From positions 291,537 to 355,536 of the forward strand of contig NZ_VUNB01000002.1 in the NCBI RefSeq assembly GCF_009695865.1: a DNA stretch of 64,000 nucleotides. Direction: 5' to 3'. How positions within the stretch are numbered: the first letter of the stretch is position 1; each line of letters starts with the position of its first letter. This document shows, piece by piece, positions 1 through 7,565 of this stretch. The position numbers and the translations under genes are program-made. The DNA comes from Allobaileyella intestinalis (lineage in GTDB: Bacteria; Bacillota; Clostridia; Peptostreptococcales; Anaerovoracaceae). The notes below the pieces were generated by a model. It ran no database searches, had not been told where the DNA came from, and was given only the letters and a program-made list of their open reading frames with translations.

Positions 1-572
1 GAGATATAAGAAAGCTTTACAGCGGTGACGTAATCAGATTTTTCCTTCTTTCAGGCCATTACAGAAGCCCTATTAACTTCAGCGACGTACTGATGGAGCA
101 GGCGAAGCAGGGACTGAACAGAATAGTCACATGTGTTGAGACCCTCGAACACCTGGAGAAAAACGGCACAGATGATTTTTCAGATGCTGACAAGGCAGAG
201 CTGAAGGGCCTGGACAAGTACAGAGATATGTTCATTGAAGCAATGGACGACGATCTTAACACTGCTGACGCAATCTCCGCCATCTTCGAAATGGTCTCTG
301 ATATTAACGTATACGTTCGCAACGGAGCTTCAAAGATTTTTGCAAAAGAAGGAATTGCGCACATCAAGGAGCTTACGGACGTTCTGGGCGTAATGCAGCA
401 CACAGAAGATGAGGATTCAGCAGATCCTGAGATTCAGGCACTTGTGGATGAGCGCCAGGCTGCAAGAAAAGAAAAGAACTGGGCAAAGGCTGATGAGATC
501 AGAGATAAGCTTAAGGAAATGGGATATACCATCAAAGATACACCTCAGGGTGCACAGCTCATCAAGGATTGA
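1..572 (+). CDS. cysS: Cysteinyl-tRNA synthetase, C-terminal part (5' end outside window)
   Basis: The frame is open from base 3 to the TGA at 570-572 and gives about 189 C-terminal residues of a class I cysteinyl-tRNA synthetase, which charges tRNA-Cys with cysteine in the cytoplasm. The visible part opens with FLLSGHYRSPINFSD, the conserved block following the catalytic domain in CysRS, then an alpha-helical anticodon-binding region (MDDDLNTADAISAIF is typical), and ends in the KNWAKADEIRDKLKEMG helix and IKDTPQGAQ motif that close CysRS proteins. The HIGH and KMSKS catalytic motifs lie upstream of the window. The gene is followed after 37 bp by mrnC, the usual Firmicutes order. Identification is firm; only the N-terminal part is missing. 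Confidence 0.95.
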   Translation, partial: DIRKLYSGDVIRFFLLSGHYRSPINFSDVLMEQAKQGLNRIVTCVETLEHLEKNGTDDFSDADKAELKGLDKYRDMFIEAMDDDLNTADAISAIFEMVSDINVYVRNGASKIFAKEGIAHIKELTDVLGVMQHTEDEDSADPEIQALVDERQAARKEKNWAKADEIRDKLKEMGYTIKDTPQGAQLIKD

Positions 573-609
573 TCAGCTGCAGGAATAAAGATAGAAAGAC
601 AGATCATAG

Positions 610-1059
610 ATGATAAACATTGATAATGTACAGACGGCAACCCTTGCTTTCCTGGGAGATGCAGTGTATGAGAAGGCTGTCAGGAGGATGCTGGTGGAGA
701 ACGGACTGAACCAGGCTGACAGGCTCCACCGGGCTGCCGTCAAATACGTGTCGGCTGAAGGCCAGTCAAGGGCGGCTGCAGAGCTGTGCAAGGGTTTCCT
801 CACAGAAGAAGAGGTGAGGCTTGTTAAGAGAGCGAGAAATCATAAGACCACCTCTCATCCCAGGCATGTAGATCCAAGAAAATACAAGATGGCCACCGGC
901 TTTGAGGCCCTCATCGGTTATCTGGACCTGAAGGGTGATGAAGAGCGGCTGAATCAGGTGATAAGCCAGTCTGTTCATATTATCAACGGCCGCAGCAGCT
1001 CAGCACAGAAAAAAGCCGCCGGCATTGATACAGCAACTGCAGATAGAGAGAAGGAATAA
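610..1059 (+). CDS. mrnC: Mini-ribonuclease III (23S rRNA maturation)
   Basis: This 149-residue protein is a Mini-III, an RNase III catalytic domain without the double-stranded RNA binding domain, which trims the ends of pre-23S rRNA. The N-terminal TATLAFLGDAVYEKAVRRML carries the RNase III signature with the acidic GDAVYE, and ARNHKTTSHPRHVDPRKYKMATGFEALIGYL contains the second acidic helix (FEALIGYL). The length fits the family (about 120-145 residues). It follows cysS and precedes thyA by 6 bp, so the genes are probably co-transcribed. The C-terminal 25 residues are low-complexity and not conserved in the family. Confidence 0.93.
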   Translation: MINIDNVQTATLAFLGDAVYEKAVRRMLVENGLNQADRLHRAAVKYVSAEGQSRAAAELCKGFLTEEEVRLVKRARNHKTTSHPRHVDPRKYKMATGFEALIGYLDLKGDEERLNQVISQSVHIINGRSSSAQKKAAGIDTATADREKE

Positions 1060-1065
1060 GTAGCA

Positions 1066-1896
1066 ATGAGCAAAGCAGATGAGAAGTTTGTTTCGATGTG
1101 CCGTGACATTCTGGAAAATGGTTTCAGTACAGAGGGCAACAACGTAAGAGCAAGGTGGGACGACGGTACTCCTGCCCACACAATCAAGAATTTCGGAGTG
1201 GTAAACAGATACGATCTAAGCGAAGAATTTCCAGCCCTTACCTTGAGACCTACAGCCATTCGTCTGGCCTTCGACGAGCTGCTGTGGATATGGCAGAAGA
1301 AGTCCAACAATATTAAAGACCTGAATTCCCACATATGGGATCAGTGGGCAGATGAAAACGGCAGCATTGGCAAGGCCTACGGATATCAGCTGGGCATTCC
1401 GTACAAGTTCAAGCAGGGAGAAATGGACCAGGTAGACAATGTGCTGTGGCTTCTGAAAAACGACCGTTATTCCAGGAGAATAATGACGAACATGTACAAT
1501 TTCGCCGATCTCAGCGAAATGGGTCTGGAACCGTGCGCCTACAGCATGACCTTTAACGTAAAAGGTAACACTCTGAACGCAATACTTAACCAGAGATCCC
1601 AGGACGTCCTTACGGCAAACAACTGGAACGTTGTGCAGTATTCACTTCTTCTCATGATGATGGCTCAGGTCAGCGGTCTTAAGGCAGGAGAACTGGTTCA
1701 CGTCATTGCCGACGCCCATATTTACGACAGGCACGTGGATATTGTAAAAGAGCTGATCGAAAGGCCTCAGTATCCGGCACCGAAGGTGAGACTGAATCCG
1801 GATATAACAGATTTCTATGAGTTTACGGACAAAGACCTGATCATCGAGGACTACCAGAAAAATCCTCAGGTCAAGAACATTCCTGTGGCTATATAG
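1066..1896 (+). CDS. thyA: Thymidylate synthase, ThyA type (divergent)
   Basis: This 276-residue protein converts dUMP to dTMP with methylenetetrahydrofolate, yielding the dihydrofolate that FolA (next gene) reduces. The N-terminal DILENG...VRARWDDGTPAHTI, the WIWQ...HIWDQWADENGSIGKAYGYQLG block and the C-terminal DITDFYEFT block match the Bacillus ThyA layout. The catalytic cysteine is Cys157 in LEPCAYS. One oddity: the usual RSxDxxLGxPFN folate/dUMP segment reads RSQDVLTANNWN, so the LG and PF residues are absent while the arginine, serine, aspartate and final asparagine remain. In many related Clostridia this slot holds the unrelated flavin-dependent ThyX. It lies 6 bp after mrnC and 53 bp before folA. 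Confidence 0.93.
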   Translation: MSKADEKFVSMCRDILENGFSTEGNNVRARWDDGTPAHTIKNFGVVNRYDLSEEFPALTLRPTAIRLAFDELLWIWQKKSNNIKDLNSHIWDQWADENGSIGKAYGYQLGIPYKFKQGEMDQVDNVLWLLKNDRYSRRIMTNMYNFADLSEMGLEPCAYSMTFNVKGNTLNAILNQRSQDVLTANNWNVVQYSLLLMMMAQVSGLKAGELVHVIADAHIYDRHVDIVKELIERPQYPAPKVRLNPDITDFYEFTDKDLIIEDYQKNPQVKNIPVAI

Positions 1897-1949
1897 CCCC
1901 GGGAACTGCCGCACAGTGAATAGAATTTTTACAGAAAAGGAGACCGGAC

Positions 1950-2441
1950 ATGAATCTCATAGTTGCTGTAGACAGAAAATGGGGAATAGGAAGAGACAAT
2001 AAGCTCCTGGCCCATTTGCCGGGTGATATGAAGTTTTTCAAGAACACCACCATGGGCGGAGTGGTAGTCATGGGACGAAAGACTCTGGAAAGTATGCCCG
2101 GGGGAAAAGGACTACCGGGAAGGGTCAACATCGTCCTCACCAGGAACACGGAATACCAGGCAAAGGATGCCCAGGTGGTTCACACCAGAGATGAGCTTAT
2201 GAAGCTCCTTGAGCAATATGATGACCAGAAGGTGTTCATTCTCGGCGGGGGATCAGTTTACAGAGAGTTCTACAAGTACTGTTCTGTATGCTATATAACA
2301 AAGATAAATGCAGAATTCGATGCAGACACTTTCATGGTGAACCTGGACGAAGATGATGATTTCAAGCTGACTAATGTCAGCCCTGAGCAGGAAGATAATG
2401 GAATAAACTATACATTCTGTACTTATGAGAATGTAAGATAA
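1950..2441 (+). CDS. folA: Dihydrofolate reductase
   Basis: This 163-residue protein is a standard-length DHFR that reduces dihydrofolate with NADPH. Visible blocks are MNLIVAVDRKWGIGRDNKLL (substrate and cofactor pocket), HLPGDMKFFKNTT, the VMGRKTLESMPG nucleotide-binding segment, RVNIVLTRN and KVFILGGGSVYREF, followed by the two C-terminal beta strands. An AAGGAGACC ribosome binding site precedes the ATG. Pairing with thyA makes sense because ThyA oxidises the folate that this enzyme regenerates. Confidence 0.96.
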   Translation: MNLIVAVDRKWGIGRDNKLLAHLPGDMKFFKNTTMGGVVVMGRKTLESMPGGKGLPGRVNIVLTRNTEYQAKDAQVVHTRDELMKLLEQYDDQKVFILGGGSVYREFYKYCSVCYITKINAEFDADTFMVNLDEDDDFKLTNVSPEQEDNGINYTFCTYENVR

Positions 2442-2504
2442 TTGAGTTTTTGAGGATGACAGACAGGGCGGATGTACAGCCGCCTTGAGGACCGGGAGAG
2501 GACC

Positions 2505-3506
2505 ATGAGCAAGGGCCAGAACAAATACAGAGCCGAAAGAATGGAAAAACAGGCTGAGTCAGGGTTCCGCAAAGGAAAGAACCAGGACAAGGGAAGCCGG
2601 AGAAGAGACGGATACAAAAAGAAAAGTGCAGGGGCAACCGGGGACATGAAAGAAAGGCAGGCCGGAAAATACGGCCGGTCCAGAGACGGAAGACCAGCGG
2701 GATATGGATCCGGATATGGTTATAGAGAGGAAGATCTGAGAAGGGATCAGGAAGCTGTTTTCGACGACGGCGCTGAGAAGATCTTCGGCAGAAATCCGGT
2801 GATTGCTGCTCTCCGGGGCTCAAGAGAAGTGGAGCATATTTATATAGCCAGGGGCTCAGAAGGATCTGCAAAACAGATTGCCGGCATGGCGAAAGACAGC
2901 GGAGTTCCCCTGGATTTCGTGGACAGAGAAGTTATCAACGCCATGGCCCGGGGAGAAAGACATCAGGGGGTGGCTGCCAGAGTTTCCGAGTACAGCTACT
3001 CCACTATTCAGGATGTGTTCAAAAGAGCTGAAGAATCAGGAGAGGATCCGTTTGTAATCGTTCTTGATGAAATCAGCGATCCCCACAATCTTGGCGCAGT
3101 TATCAGAACTGCAGAGTGTGCTGGTGCCCACGGCGTTATAATTCCAAAAAGAAGAGCCTGCGGCCTTACGGGCGTAGCAGCAAAGGCTTCTGCCGGGGCC
3201 ATTGAATCGGTTCCGGTAGTGAGAGTTACAAATATAAGCAGAACCCTGGACGAACTGAAGGAACTGGGCCTTTGGATTGCCGCTTGCGATATGGGAGGAC
3301 AGCTGTATTACAAGGCGGACCTCTCAGGGCCATTGGCAGTGGTAATCGGAAGCGAGGGATCTGGAATAAGCAAGCTGGTAAAGGACAAGTGCGACTTTAC
3401 GGTTTCCATGCCTCTTAAGGGAAAAGTAAATTCTCTTAACGCATCAAATGCGGCTGCGGTTATTATGTACGAAGTTCGCAGGCGGAGAGACATGCTTGAT
3501 GAGTGA
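2505..3506 (+). CDS. rlmB: 23S rRNA (guanosine-2'-O-)-methyltransferase RlmB (SpoU/TrmH family)
   Basis: This SPOUT-class RNA 2'-O-methyltransferase has the substrate-binding N-terminal subdomain from about residue 88 (KIFGRNPVIAALRG) and the knotted catalytic domain with all three SpoU motifs: VLDEISDPHNLGAVIRTAE, VVIGSEGSGISKLV and SMPLKGKVNSLNASNAAAV. The first ~80 residues are a basic, glycine/arginine-rich low-complexity extension seen in several Gram-positive RlmB proteins. I chose the ATG at 2505 because GGGAGAGGA directly precedes it; an in-frame ATG at 2472 would add 11 residues with a poorer ribosome binding site. The position between cysS-mrnC and rpmG-secE-nusG is the conserved Firmicutes position. 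Confidence 0.93.
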   Translation: MSKGQNKYRAERMEKQAESGFRKGKNQDKGSRRRDGYKKKSAGATGDMKERQAGKYGRSRDGRPAGYGSGYGYREEDLRRDQEAVFDDGAEKIFGRNPVIAALRGSREVEHIYIARGSEGSAKQIAGMAKDSGVPLDFVDREVINAMARGERHQGVAARVSEYSYSTIQDVFKRAEESGEDPFVIVLDEISDPHNLGAVIRTAECAGAHGVIIPKRRACGLTGVAAKASAGAIESVPVVRVTNISRTLDELKELGLWIAACDMGGQLYYKADLSGPLAVVIGSEGSGISKLVKDKCDFTVSMPLKGKVNSLNASNAAAVIMYEVRRRRDMLDE

Positions 3507-3574
3507 TCTACAGGTTCCCCTCAGGCTGCAGCAATGAATGTATAGAAAAACAACAGAGTACTTAATGAAAAGCC

Positions 3575-3603
3575 TTGACATTGACAACGGGTCAGAGTAA
3601 CAT
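3575..3603 (+). promoter_or_regulatory. Sigma-A-type promoter for rpmG-secE-nusG
   Basis: TTGACA at 3575-3580 and TAACAT at 3598-3603 are separated by 17 bp. It lies in the 212-bp gap between rlmB and rpmG. Confidence 0.7.
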
Positions 3604-3619
3604 TAATAGGCGTCTTTAT

Positions 3620-3660
3620 GTACACTGGTGCGGAGCGGAAATAAAACGCTCTGTACTTTT
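3620..3660 (+). terminator. Hairpin followed by U-run in the rpmG leader (attenuator candidate)
   Basis: GTACA (3620-3624) pairs with TGTAC (3652-3656), enclosing the inner stem GAGCG/CGCTC, and is followed by TTTT. It lies downstream of the promoter at 3575-3603 and upstream of rpmG, so it could terminate or attenuate the new transcript, or end read-through from rlmB. No antiterminator pairing was worked out. Confidence 0.45.
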
Positions 3661-3718
3661 AGGTTGACGAAGAATAGAGATAAAAAACAGTTATCATATA
3701 TTTAAGGAGGAGATCATC

Positions 3719-3868
3719 GTGAGGAACAAGATCATACTCGCATGCACAGAATGCAAGCAGAGAAACTACAACACAACAAAGAACAAGAAGAATGATCCTG
3801 ACCGTATTGAGCTGATGAAGTATTGCAAGTTCTGCGGCAAGGAGACTCTCCACAAGGAAACAAAATAG
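3719..3868 (+). CDS. rpmG: 50S ribosomal protein L33
   Basis: This is a short 49-residue gene with a GTG start, preceded by a strong AAGGAGG at ideal distance. The product begins [20 protein letters not shown] and contains the zinc-ribbon CxxC pairs CTEC (residues 9-12) and CKFC (36-39), so this is the zinc-binding form of L33. It sits immediately before secE, the standard Firmicutes arrangement. Confidence 0.95.
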   Translation: MRNKIILACTECKQRNYNTTKNKKNDPDRIELMKYCKFCGKETLHKETK

Positions 3869-3891
3869 TTCACTGAGAACGGAGTATTTTT

Positions 3892-4200
3892 ATGGCTAAG
3901 AACAAAGGCAACAACAGCAATAAAAAATCCGGAAGCAGCAGATCTGCTGTGGGCAGAGCAGCAAGCTACGGTTCCTCTGCGGGACGTGCTCAGAGCAAAA
4001 GAGAACGCAGCGGCATCATGAGCTATTTCAAAGGAGTTCGTCAGGAGTTCAAGAAGGTCGTATGGCCTACTAAGAACGAACTCGGAACAAGCACTGTAGT
4101 TGTTTTTGCTGTATGCGCTTTCTTCGCAGTCGGCTTCTGGCTGATTGATACCGGATTCCTTGCTGTACTCAGATCAATTCTGGGTATTTCTATGTCTTAA
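3892..4200 (+). CDS. secE: Preprotein translocase subunit SecE
   Basis: SecE is the small essential subunit that stabilises SecY in the membrane translocon. The protein has 102 residues: a basic, serine/glycine-rich N-terminal tail of ~40 residues, the amphipathic SYFKGVRQEFKKVVWPTKNEL motif diagnostic of SecE, and a single transmembrane helix (about 62-85) ending near FLAVLRSILGISMS. It lies 23 bp after rpmG and 26 bp before nusG, the canonical order. Confidence 0.95.
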   Translation: MAKNKGNNSNKKSGSSRSAVGRAASYGSSAGRAQSKRERSGIMSYFKGVRQEFKKVVWPTKNELGTSTVVVFAVCAFFAVGFWLIDTGFLAVLRSILGISMS

Positions 4201-4226
4201 TAGAATAAAGGAAACGGGAGATTATA

Positions 4227-4817
4227 ATGGCAGATATCAACGAAAACAGCACGGATGTAAGGCCGTCCCTCTCACCTCTTGAGGGAGAAGGACTTCGTGG
4301 CGACGGAACAGCAAAATGGTACGTTGTTCACACTTACTCCGGATACGAGAACAAGGTTAAGGACAGCATCGAGCGCATGGTTGAATACCGGGGGATGCAG
4401 GACCTGATCCTTGAAGTGGCCATTCCTACAGAGAACAGGGTGGAGATCAAGAACGGACAGAGGAAAGTAAGGCAGAGAAAGCTTTATCCCGGATACGTTG
4501 TTGTAAAGATGATCGTCACCAATGAGACCTGGTACCTGGTAAGAAACACCGAAGGCGTAACGGGATTTGTAGGTCACGGCTCAGATCCAATTCCACTGAC
4601 CAAAGAAGAAGTTGTCAGAATGGGAATGGAGAAAATGCGAATCGAACTGGACATCGAGGTTGGTGATACTGTCCGCATCGTCAGTGGTCCTTTTGAAGGT
4701 CATATGGCCATCGTTGAGGATATAAACACTGAGAAGCAGGTGGTAAAGGCCAGAGCATCAATGTTCGGTCGAGATACATCTGTGGAACTTGAGTTTTCAC
4801 AGGTGGATAAATTATAG
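4227..4817 (+). CDS. nusG: Transcription termination/antitermination factor NusG with N-terminal extension
   Basis: NusG binds RNA polymerase and modulates elongation and termination. The NGN domain starts at AKWYVVHTYSGYENKVK (about residue 29) and continues through YPGYVVVKMI and WYLVRNTEGVTGFVG; the KOW domain is GDTVRIVSGPFEGHMAIVEDI. The core has normal length, but about 28 residues precede it. This extension, about residues 11-27, is encoded by imperfectly palindromic DNA (4258-4302) that reads PSLSPLEGEGLRGDG, a peptide pattern I associate with palindromic repeats inserted in coding sequences. No alternative start near residue 29 has a clear ribosome binding site. GGGAG lies before the annotated ATG. 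Confidence 0.95.
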   Translation: MADINENSTDVRPSLSPLEGEGLRGDGTAKWYVVHTYSGYENKVKDSIERMVEYRGMQDLILEVAIPTENRVEIKNGQRKVRQRKLYPGYVVVKMIVTNETWYLVRNTEGVTGFVGHGSDPIPLTKEEVVRMGMEKMRIELDIEVGDTVRIVSGPFEGHMAIVEDINTEKQVVKARASMFGRDTSVELEFSQVDKL

Positions 4818-4833
4818 AAGAAAGGAGTAGACA

Positions 4834-5262
4834 ATGGCTAAGAAGATCGAAGGCTATATCAAGCTTCAGATCCCTGCAGGAGGAGCAACTCCGGCACCGC
4901 CAGTTGGTCCTGCACTGGGACAGAAGAGCGTAAACATCATGGACTTCTGTAAGCAGTTCAACGCTCAGACATCTGGACAGTCCGGAATGATCATTCCAGT
5001 TGTGATTACTGTTTATTCAGACAGATCATTCACATTCGTATGCAAGACTCCGCCAGCAGCAGTTCTGATCAAGAAGGCTGCAGGAATCGAGACAGCATCC
5101 GGAGAGCCTAACAAGACTAAGGTTGCAAAGATCACACTGGCACAGGCACAGGAGATTGCTCAGACAAAGATGCCTGACCTGAACGCAGCATCCCTTGAGG
5201 CTGCCACAGACATGATCAAGGGAACAGCCCGCAGCATGGGTGTAGAAGTAGTAGAAGGCTAA
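4834..5262 (+). CDS. rplK: 50S ribosomal protein L11
   Basis: This 142-residue protein is of standard L11 length. It has the proline-rich N-terminal block [20 protein letters not shown] that binds 23S rRNA and thiostrepton-type drugs, the linker [21 protein letters not shown], and the C-terminal rRNA-binding domain ending [23 protein letters not shown] precedes the ATG. It is followed by rplA. Confidence 0.97.
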   Translation: MAKKIEGYIKLQIPAGGATPAPPVGPALGQKSVNIMDFCKQFNAQTSGQSGMIIPVVITVYSDRSFTFVCKTPPAAVLIKKAAGIETASGEPNKTKVAKITLAQAQEIAQTKMPDLNAASLEAATDMIKGTARSMGVEVVEG

Positions 5263-5312
5263 TTATGTGGGAGGCGGTGAAGAACTGCCGTTAGCACCAC
5301 AAGGAGGAAAAA

Positions 5313-6008
5313 ATGCCAAAGAGAAGCAAGAGATTCAACGCTGCTCTGGAGTCATTCGACAAGACACAGTCATACAGCGTTGCAGAGGCTGCAGGTCTTG
5401 TAAAGAAGACAAGCAGCGCAAAGTTCGACGAGACAGTTGAACTCCACATCCGTCTGGGTGTAGACGGAAGACACGCAGATCAGCAGGTAAGAGGCGCAAC
5501 AGTTCTCCCTCACGGCACAGGTAAGACCAAGAAGGTTCTGGTATTTGCCAAGGGACCTAAGGCTGAAGAGGCAGAGGCTGCTGGTGCAGATTACGTAGGT
5601 GCTGAGGATATGGCAGAGAAGATCCAGAAAGAAAACTGGTTCGACTTTGACGCAGTAGTTGCAACTCCAGACATGATGGGTGTTGTAGGTCGTCTCGGTA
5701 GAGTCCTGGGACCTAAGGGACTGATGCCAAACCCTAAGTCAGGTACAGTTACAATGGATCTGACAAAGGCTCTGGAAGATATCAAAGCTGGTAAAGTAGA
5801 GTATCGTCTGGACAAGGCTAACATCATCCACGTTATTATCGGTAAGGCTTCCTTCACACAGGATCAGCTTACTGACAATGCTAACGCACTGATCGGTGCT
5901 ATTGCAAAGGCTAAGCCATCAACAGCAAAGGGTCAGTACTTCAAGAGCGTTACCATGACTTCAACAATGGGACCTGGAGTGAAAGTCAACACAGCTTCAC
6001 TGGGCTAA
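5313..6008 (+). CDS. rplA: 50S ribosomal protein L1
   Basis: This 231-residue protein is full-length L1. Recognisable blocks are the N-terminal [57 protein letters not shown] (the L1 signature) and the C-terminal [17 protein letters not shown]1 binds the stalk region of 23S rRNA and in many bacteria represses its own rplK-rplA mRNA. AAGGAGG lies 7 bp before the ATG. Confidence 0.97.
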   Translation: MPKRSKRFNAALESFDKTQSYSVAEAAGLVKKTSSAKFDETVELHIRLGVDGRHADQQVRGATVLPHGTGKTKKVLVFAKGPKAEEAEAAGADYVGAEDMAEKIQKENWFDFDAVVATPDMMGVVGRLGRVLGPKGLMPNPKSGTVTMDLTKALEDIKAGKVEYRLDKANIIHVIIGKASFTQDQLTDNANALIGAIAKAKPSTAKGQYFKSVTMTSTMGPGVKVNTASLG

Positions 6009-6019
6009 ATCAGTGATGA

Positions 6020-6180
6020 CAATGGAATACCAGCCTAAGACAGCGGGTGCGTAAGCTCAATAACCCGCCGAGGTACAATATATATTGCCTCGCTTTGGAA
6101 AAATGCGGGGTTTTTTGTACCCCAGACACCAGGTACGGTGACAGGTCGAAAAACAAAATTTTGAATGGAGATTTCCATTC
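6020..6180 (+). ncRNA. Ribosomal protein L10 leader
   Basis: This 187-bp gap between rplA and rplJ carries the features of the Firmicutes L10(L12)4-binding mRNA leader: an AATACCAGCCTAAGACAGC segment, a CGGGTG/CCGCCGAGGT region, and a hairpin built from CGAGGTACAAT and ATTGCCTCG (about 6069-6094). The T-run GGGGTTTTTT follows at about 6107-6116. In B. subtilis this leader lets free L10/L7-L12 reduce rplJL expression. I recognised it by pattern and position; a covariance search would settle the exact limits. Confidence 0.75.
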
Positions 6181-6195
6181 AGGAAAGGAGATACA

Positions 6196-6726
6196 ATGTC
6201 TGTAGAAGCAAAAGCAGCTAAGCAGGTGATCATCGACGAGATCAAGGAAAGATTTGAGAATTCATCTTCCGTTGTAGTTGTTGATTATCTGGGAATCACA
6301 GTAGCTGAGGCTGATGCTCTGAGAAAGGAACTCAGAGAGGCAGGCGTACAGTTTACTGTATATAAGAACACACTTGTAAAGCGTGCAATCGAAGGAACAG
6401 AGTATGAAGAACTTGGCGAATGCCTGAAGGGATCAAGCGCCCTGGCATTCAGCTCCGAAGATGCAACAGCAGCTGCAAGAATTCTGAACAAGGCTATCAA
6501 GAAGTACAAGAAGATGGCATTCAAGGGCGGAGTTCTTGACGGAGCAGTTCTCACACCAGAGCAGGTCGTTGCACTGGCAGATATCCCATCAAGAGAGGAG
6601 CTTATCGCTCGTTTCATGGGAAGCATCCAGGCTCCTATTTCCAAGTTCGCAAGAACCCTCAAGGCTATTGTGGACGAGGGCGGCGAAGAAGGAGCACCTC
6701 AGGAATCCGAGGCAGCAGAAGCTTAG
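6196..6726 (+). CDS. rplJ: 50S ribosomal protein L10
   Basis: This 176-residue L10 is the base of the ribosomal stalk. It has the N-terminal rRNA-binding part (KAAKQVIIDEIKERFENSSSVVVVDYLGITVAEADALR and YKNTLVKRA), the FKGGVLDG segment and the C-terminal helix (about 140-176) that carries the L7/L12 dimers. It has a strong AAAGGAGA before ATG. It is coupled with rplL and probably controlled by the leader upstream. Confidence 0.97.
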   Translation: MSVEAKAAKQVIIDEIKERFENSSSVVVVDYLGITVAEADALRKELREAGVQFTVYKNTLVKRAIEGTEYEELGECLKGSSALAFSSEDATAAARILNKAIKKYKKMAFKGGVLDGAVLTPEQVVALADIPSREELIARFMGSIQAPISKFARTLKAIVDEGGEEGAPQESEAAEA

Positions 6727-6823
6727 GATTCACCGCTGCATAGGGCAGCATGAATACTATTTTTACGGATCGGTCGCATAGGCGGGACGATCCCCTACAC
6801 TAATAAACGAAAGGAAAATAACA

Positions 6824-7192
6824 ATGGATAAGGATCAGATCATTGAAGCCCTGAAGGGTATGACACTGCTTGAGATCAACGAGCTGGTTAAGGCTTGTGA
6901 GGAAGAATTCGGCGTATCTGCTGCAGCTGTAGCTGTTGCACCTGCTGGTGCTGGCGCTGGCGCTGACGCTGCTGAGGAGCAGACAGAGTTCACAGTAGTT
7001 CTGAAGGAGATCGGCGACAACAAGATCAAGGTTATCAAGGCTGTAAGAGAGGCTACTGGACTTGGTCTGAAGGAGGCTAAGGCACTGGTAGACGGAGCTC
7101 CTGCAAACGTTAAGGAGAACGTAGAGAAGGCTGAGGCTGACGCTCTGAAGGCTGCACTGGAAGAGGTTGGCGCAGTAGTAGAGCTGAAGTAG
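6824..7192 (+). CDS. rplL: 50S ribosomal protein L7/L12
   Basis: This 122-residue stalk protein has an N-terminal dimerisation domain ([21 protein letters not shown]), an alanine/glycine/proline hinge (about 40-55) and the factor-binding C-terminal domain [39 protein letters not shown]. All are standard. It is followed directly by an intrinsic terminator. Confidence 0.97.
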   Translation: MDKDQIIEALKGMTLLEINELVKACEEEFGVSAAAVAVAPAGAGAGADAAEEQTEFTVVLKEIGDNKIKVIKAVREATGLGLKEAKALVDGAPANVKENVEKAEADALKAALEEVGAVVELK

Positions 7193-7213
7193 TTCAGAAG
7201 TTAAGCAAAGCAG

Positions 7214-7248
7214 AAATTGGACCCTGTTTTGGCAGGGTTCAATTTTTT
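7214..7248 (+). terminator. Intrinsic terminator/attenuator after rplL
   Basis: The stem ATTGGACCCTG/CAGGGTTCAAT with loop TTTTGG is followed by a T-run at 7243-7248. In many bacteria partial termination here sets the ratio of ribosomal protein to RNA polymerase. The rest of the 373-bp gap to rpoB holds the promoter below and no gene that I can support. Confidence 0.85.
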
Positions 7249-7486
7249 GGTATGCTGCGATAAATGGGGCATGGAAGCCGGCTGAGTTGGCGTGAAATGC
7301 CCTTTTTTCCATCTATATGCACTTTCCCCCTGTCCTCCTTTGCCGGGCATCAAATTGAGATGCGGGAATGGGGACATCTCCATAATCGATATATGGAAAA
7401 ACCTGTCTGGCAATGCCGGAAGGAGCGGGGATCCGGGGAAAATGCATATGCATGGGAAAATATACTTTATTCATCAGGATTAATCC

Positions 7487-7515
7487 TTGATTATTGAAGA
7501 AGATTTCAATATAAT
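7487..7515 (+). promoter_or_regulatory. Promoter of rpoB-rpoC
   Basis: TTGATT (7487-7492) and a perfect TATAAT (7510-7515) are separated by 17 bp, about 50 bp before the rpoB ATG. Confidence 0.8.
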
Positions 7516-7565
7516 TGTAAGTTGCTATAGAGTCGAAAAGTTATGAATCAATAAGGAGTAATAAC

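Noticed and set aside
3507..3718. tRNA-Trp gene, often found near rpmG-secE-nusG
   Set aside because: No cloverleaf or GGTTCGA-type T-arm is visible in the gap; only promoter and hairpin.
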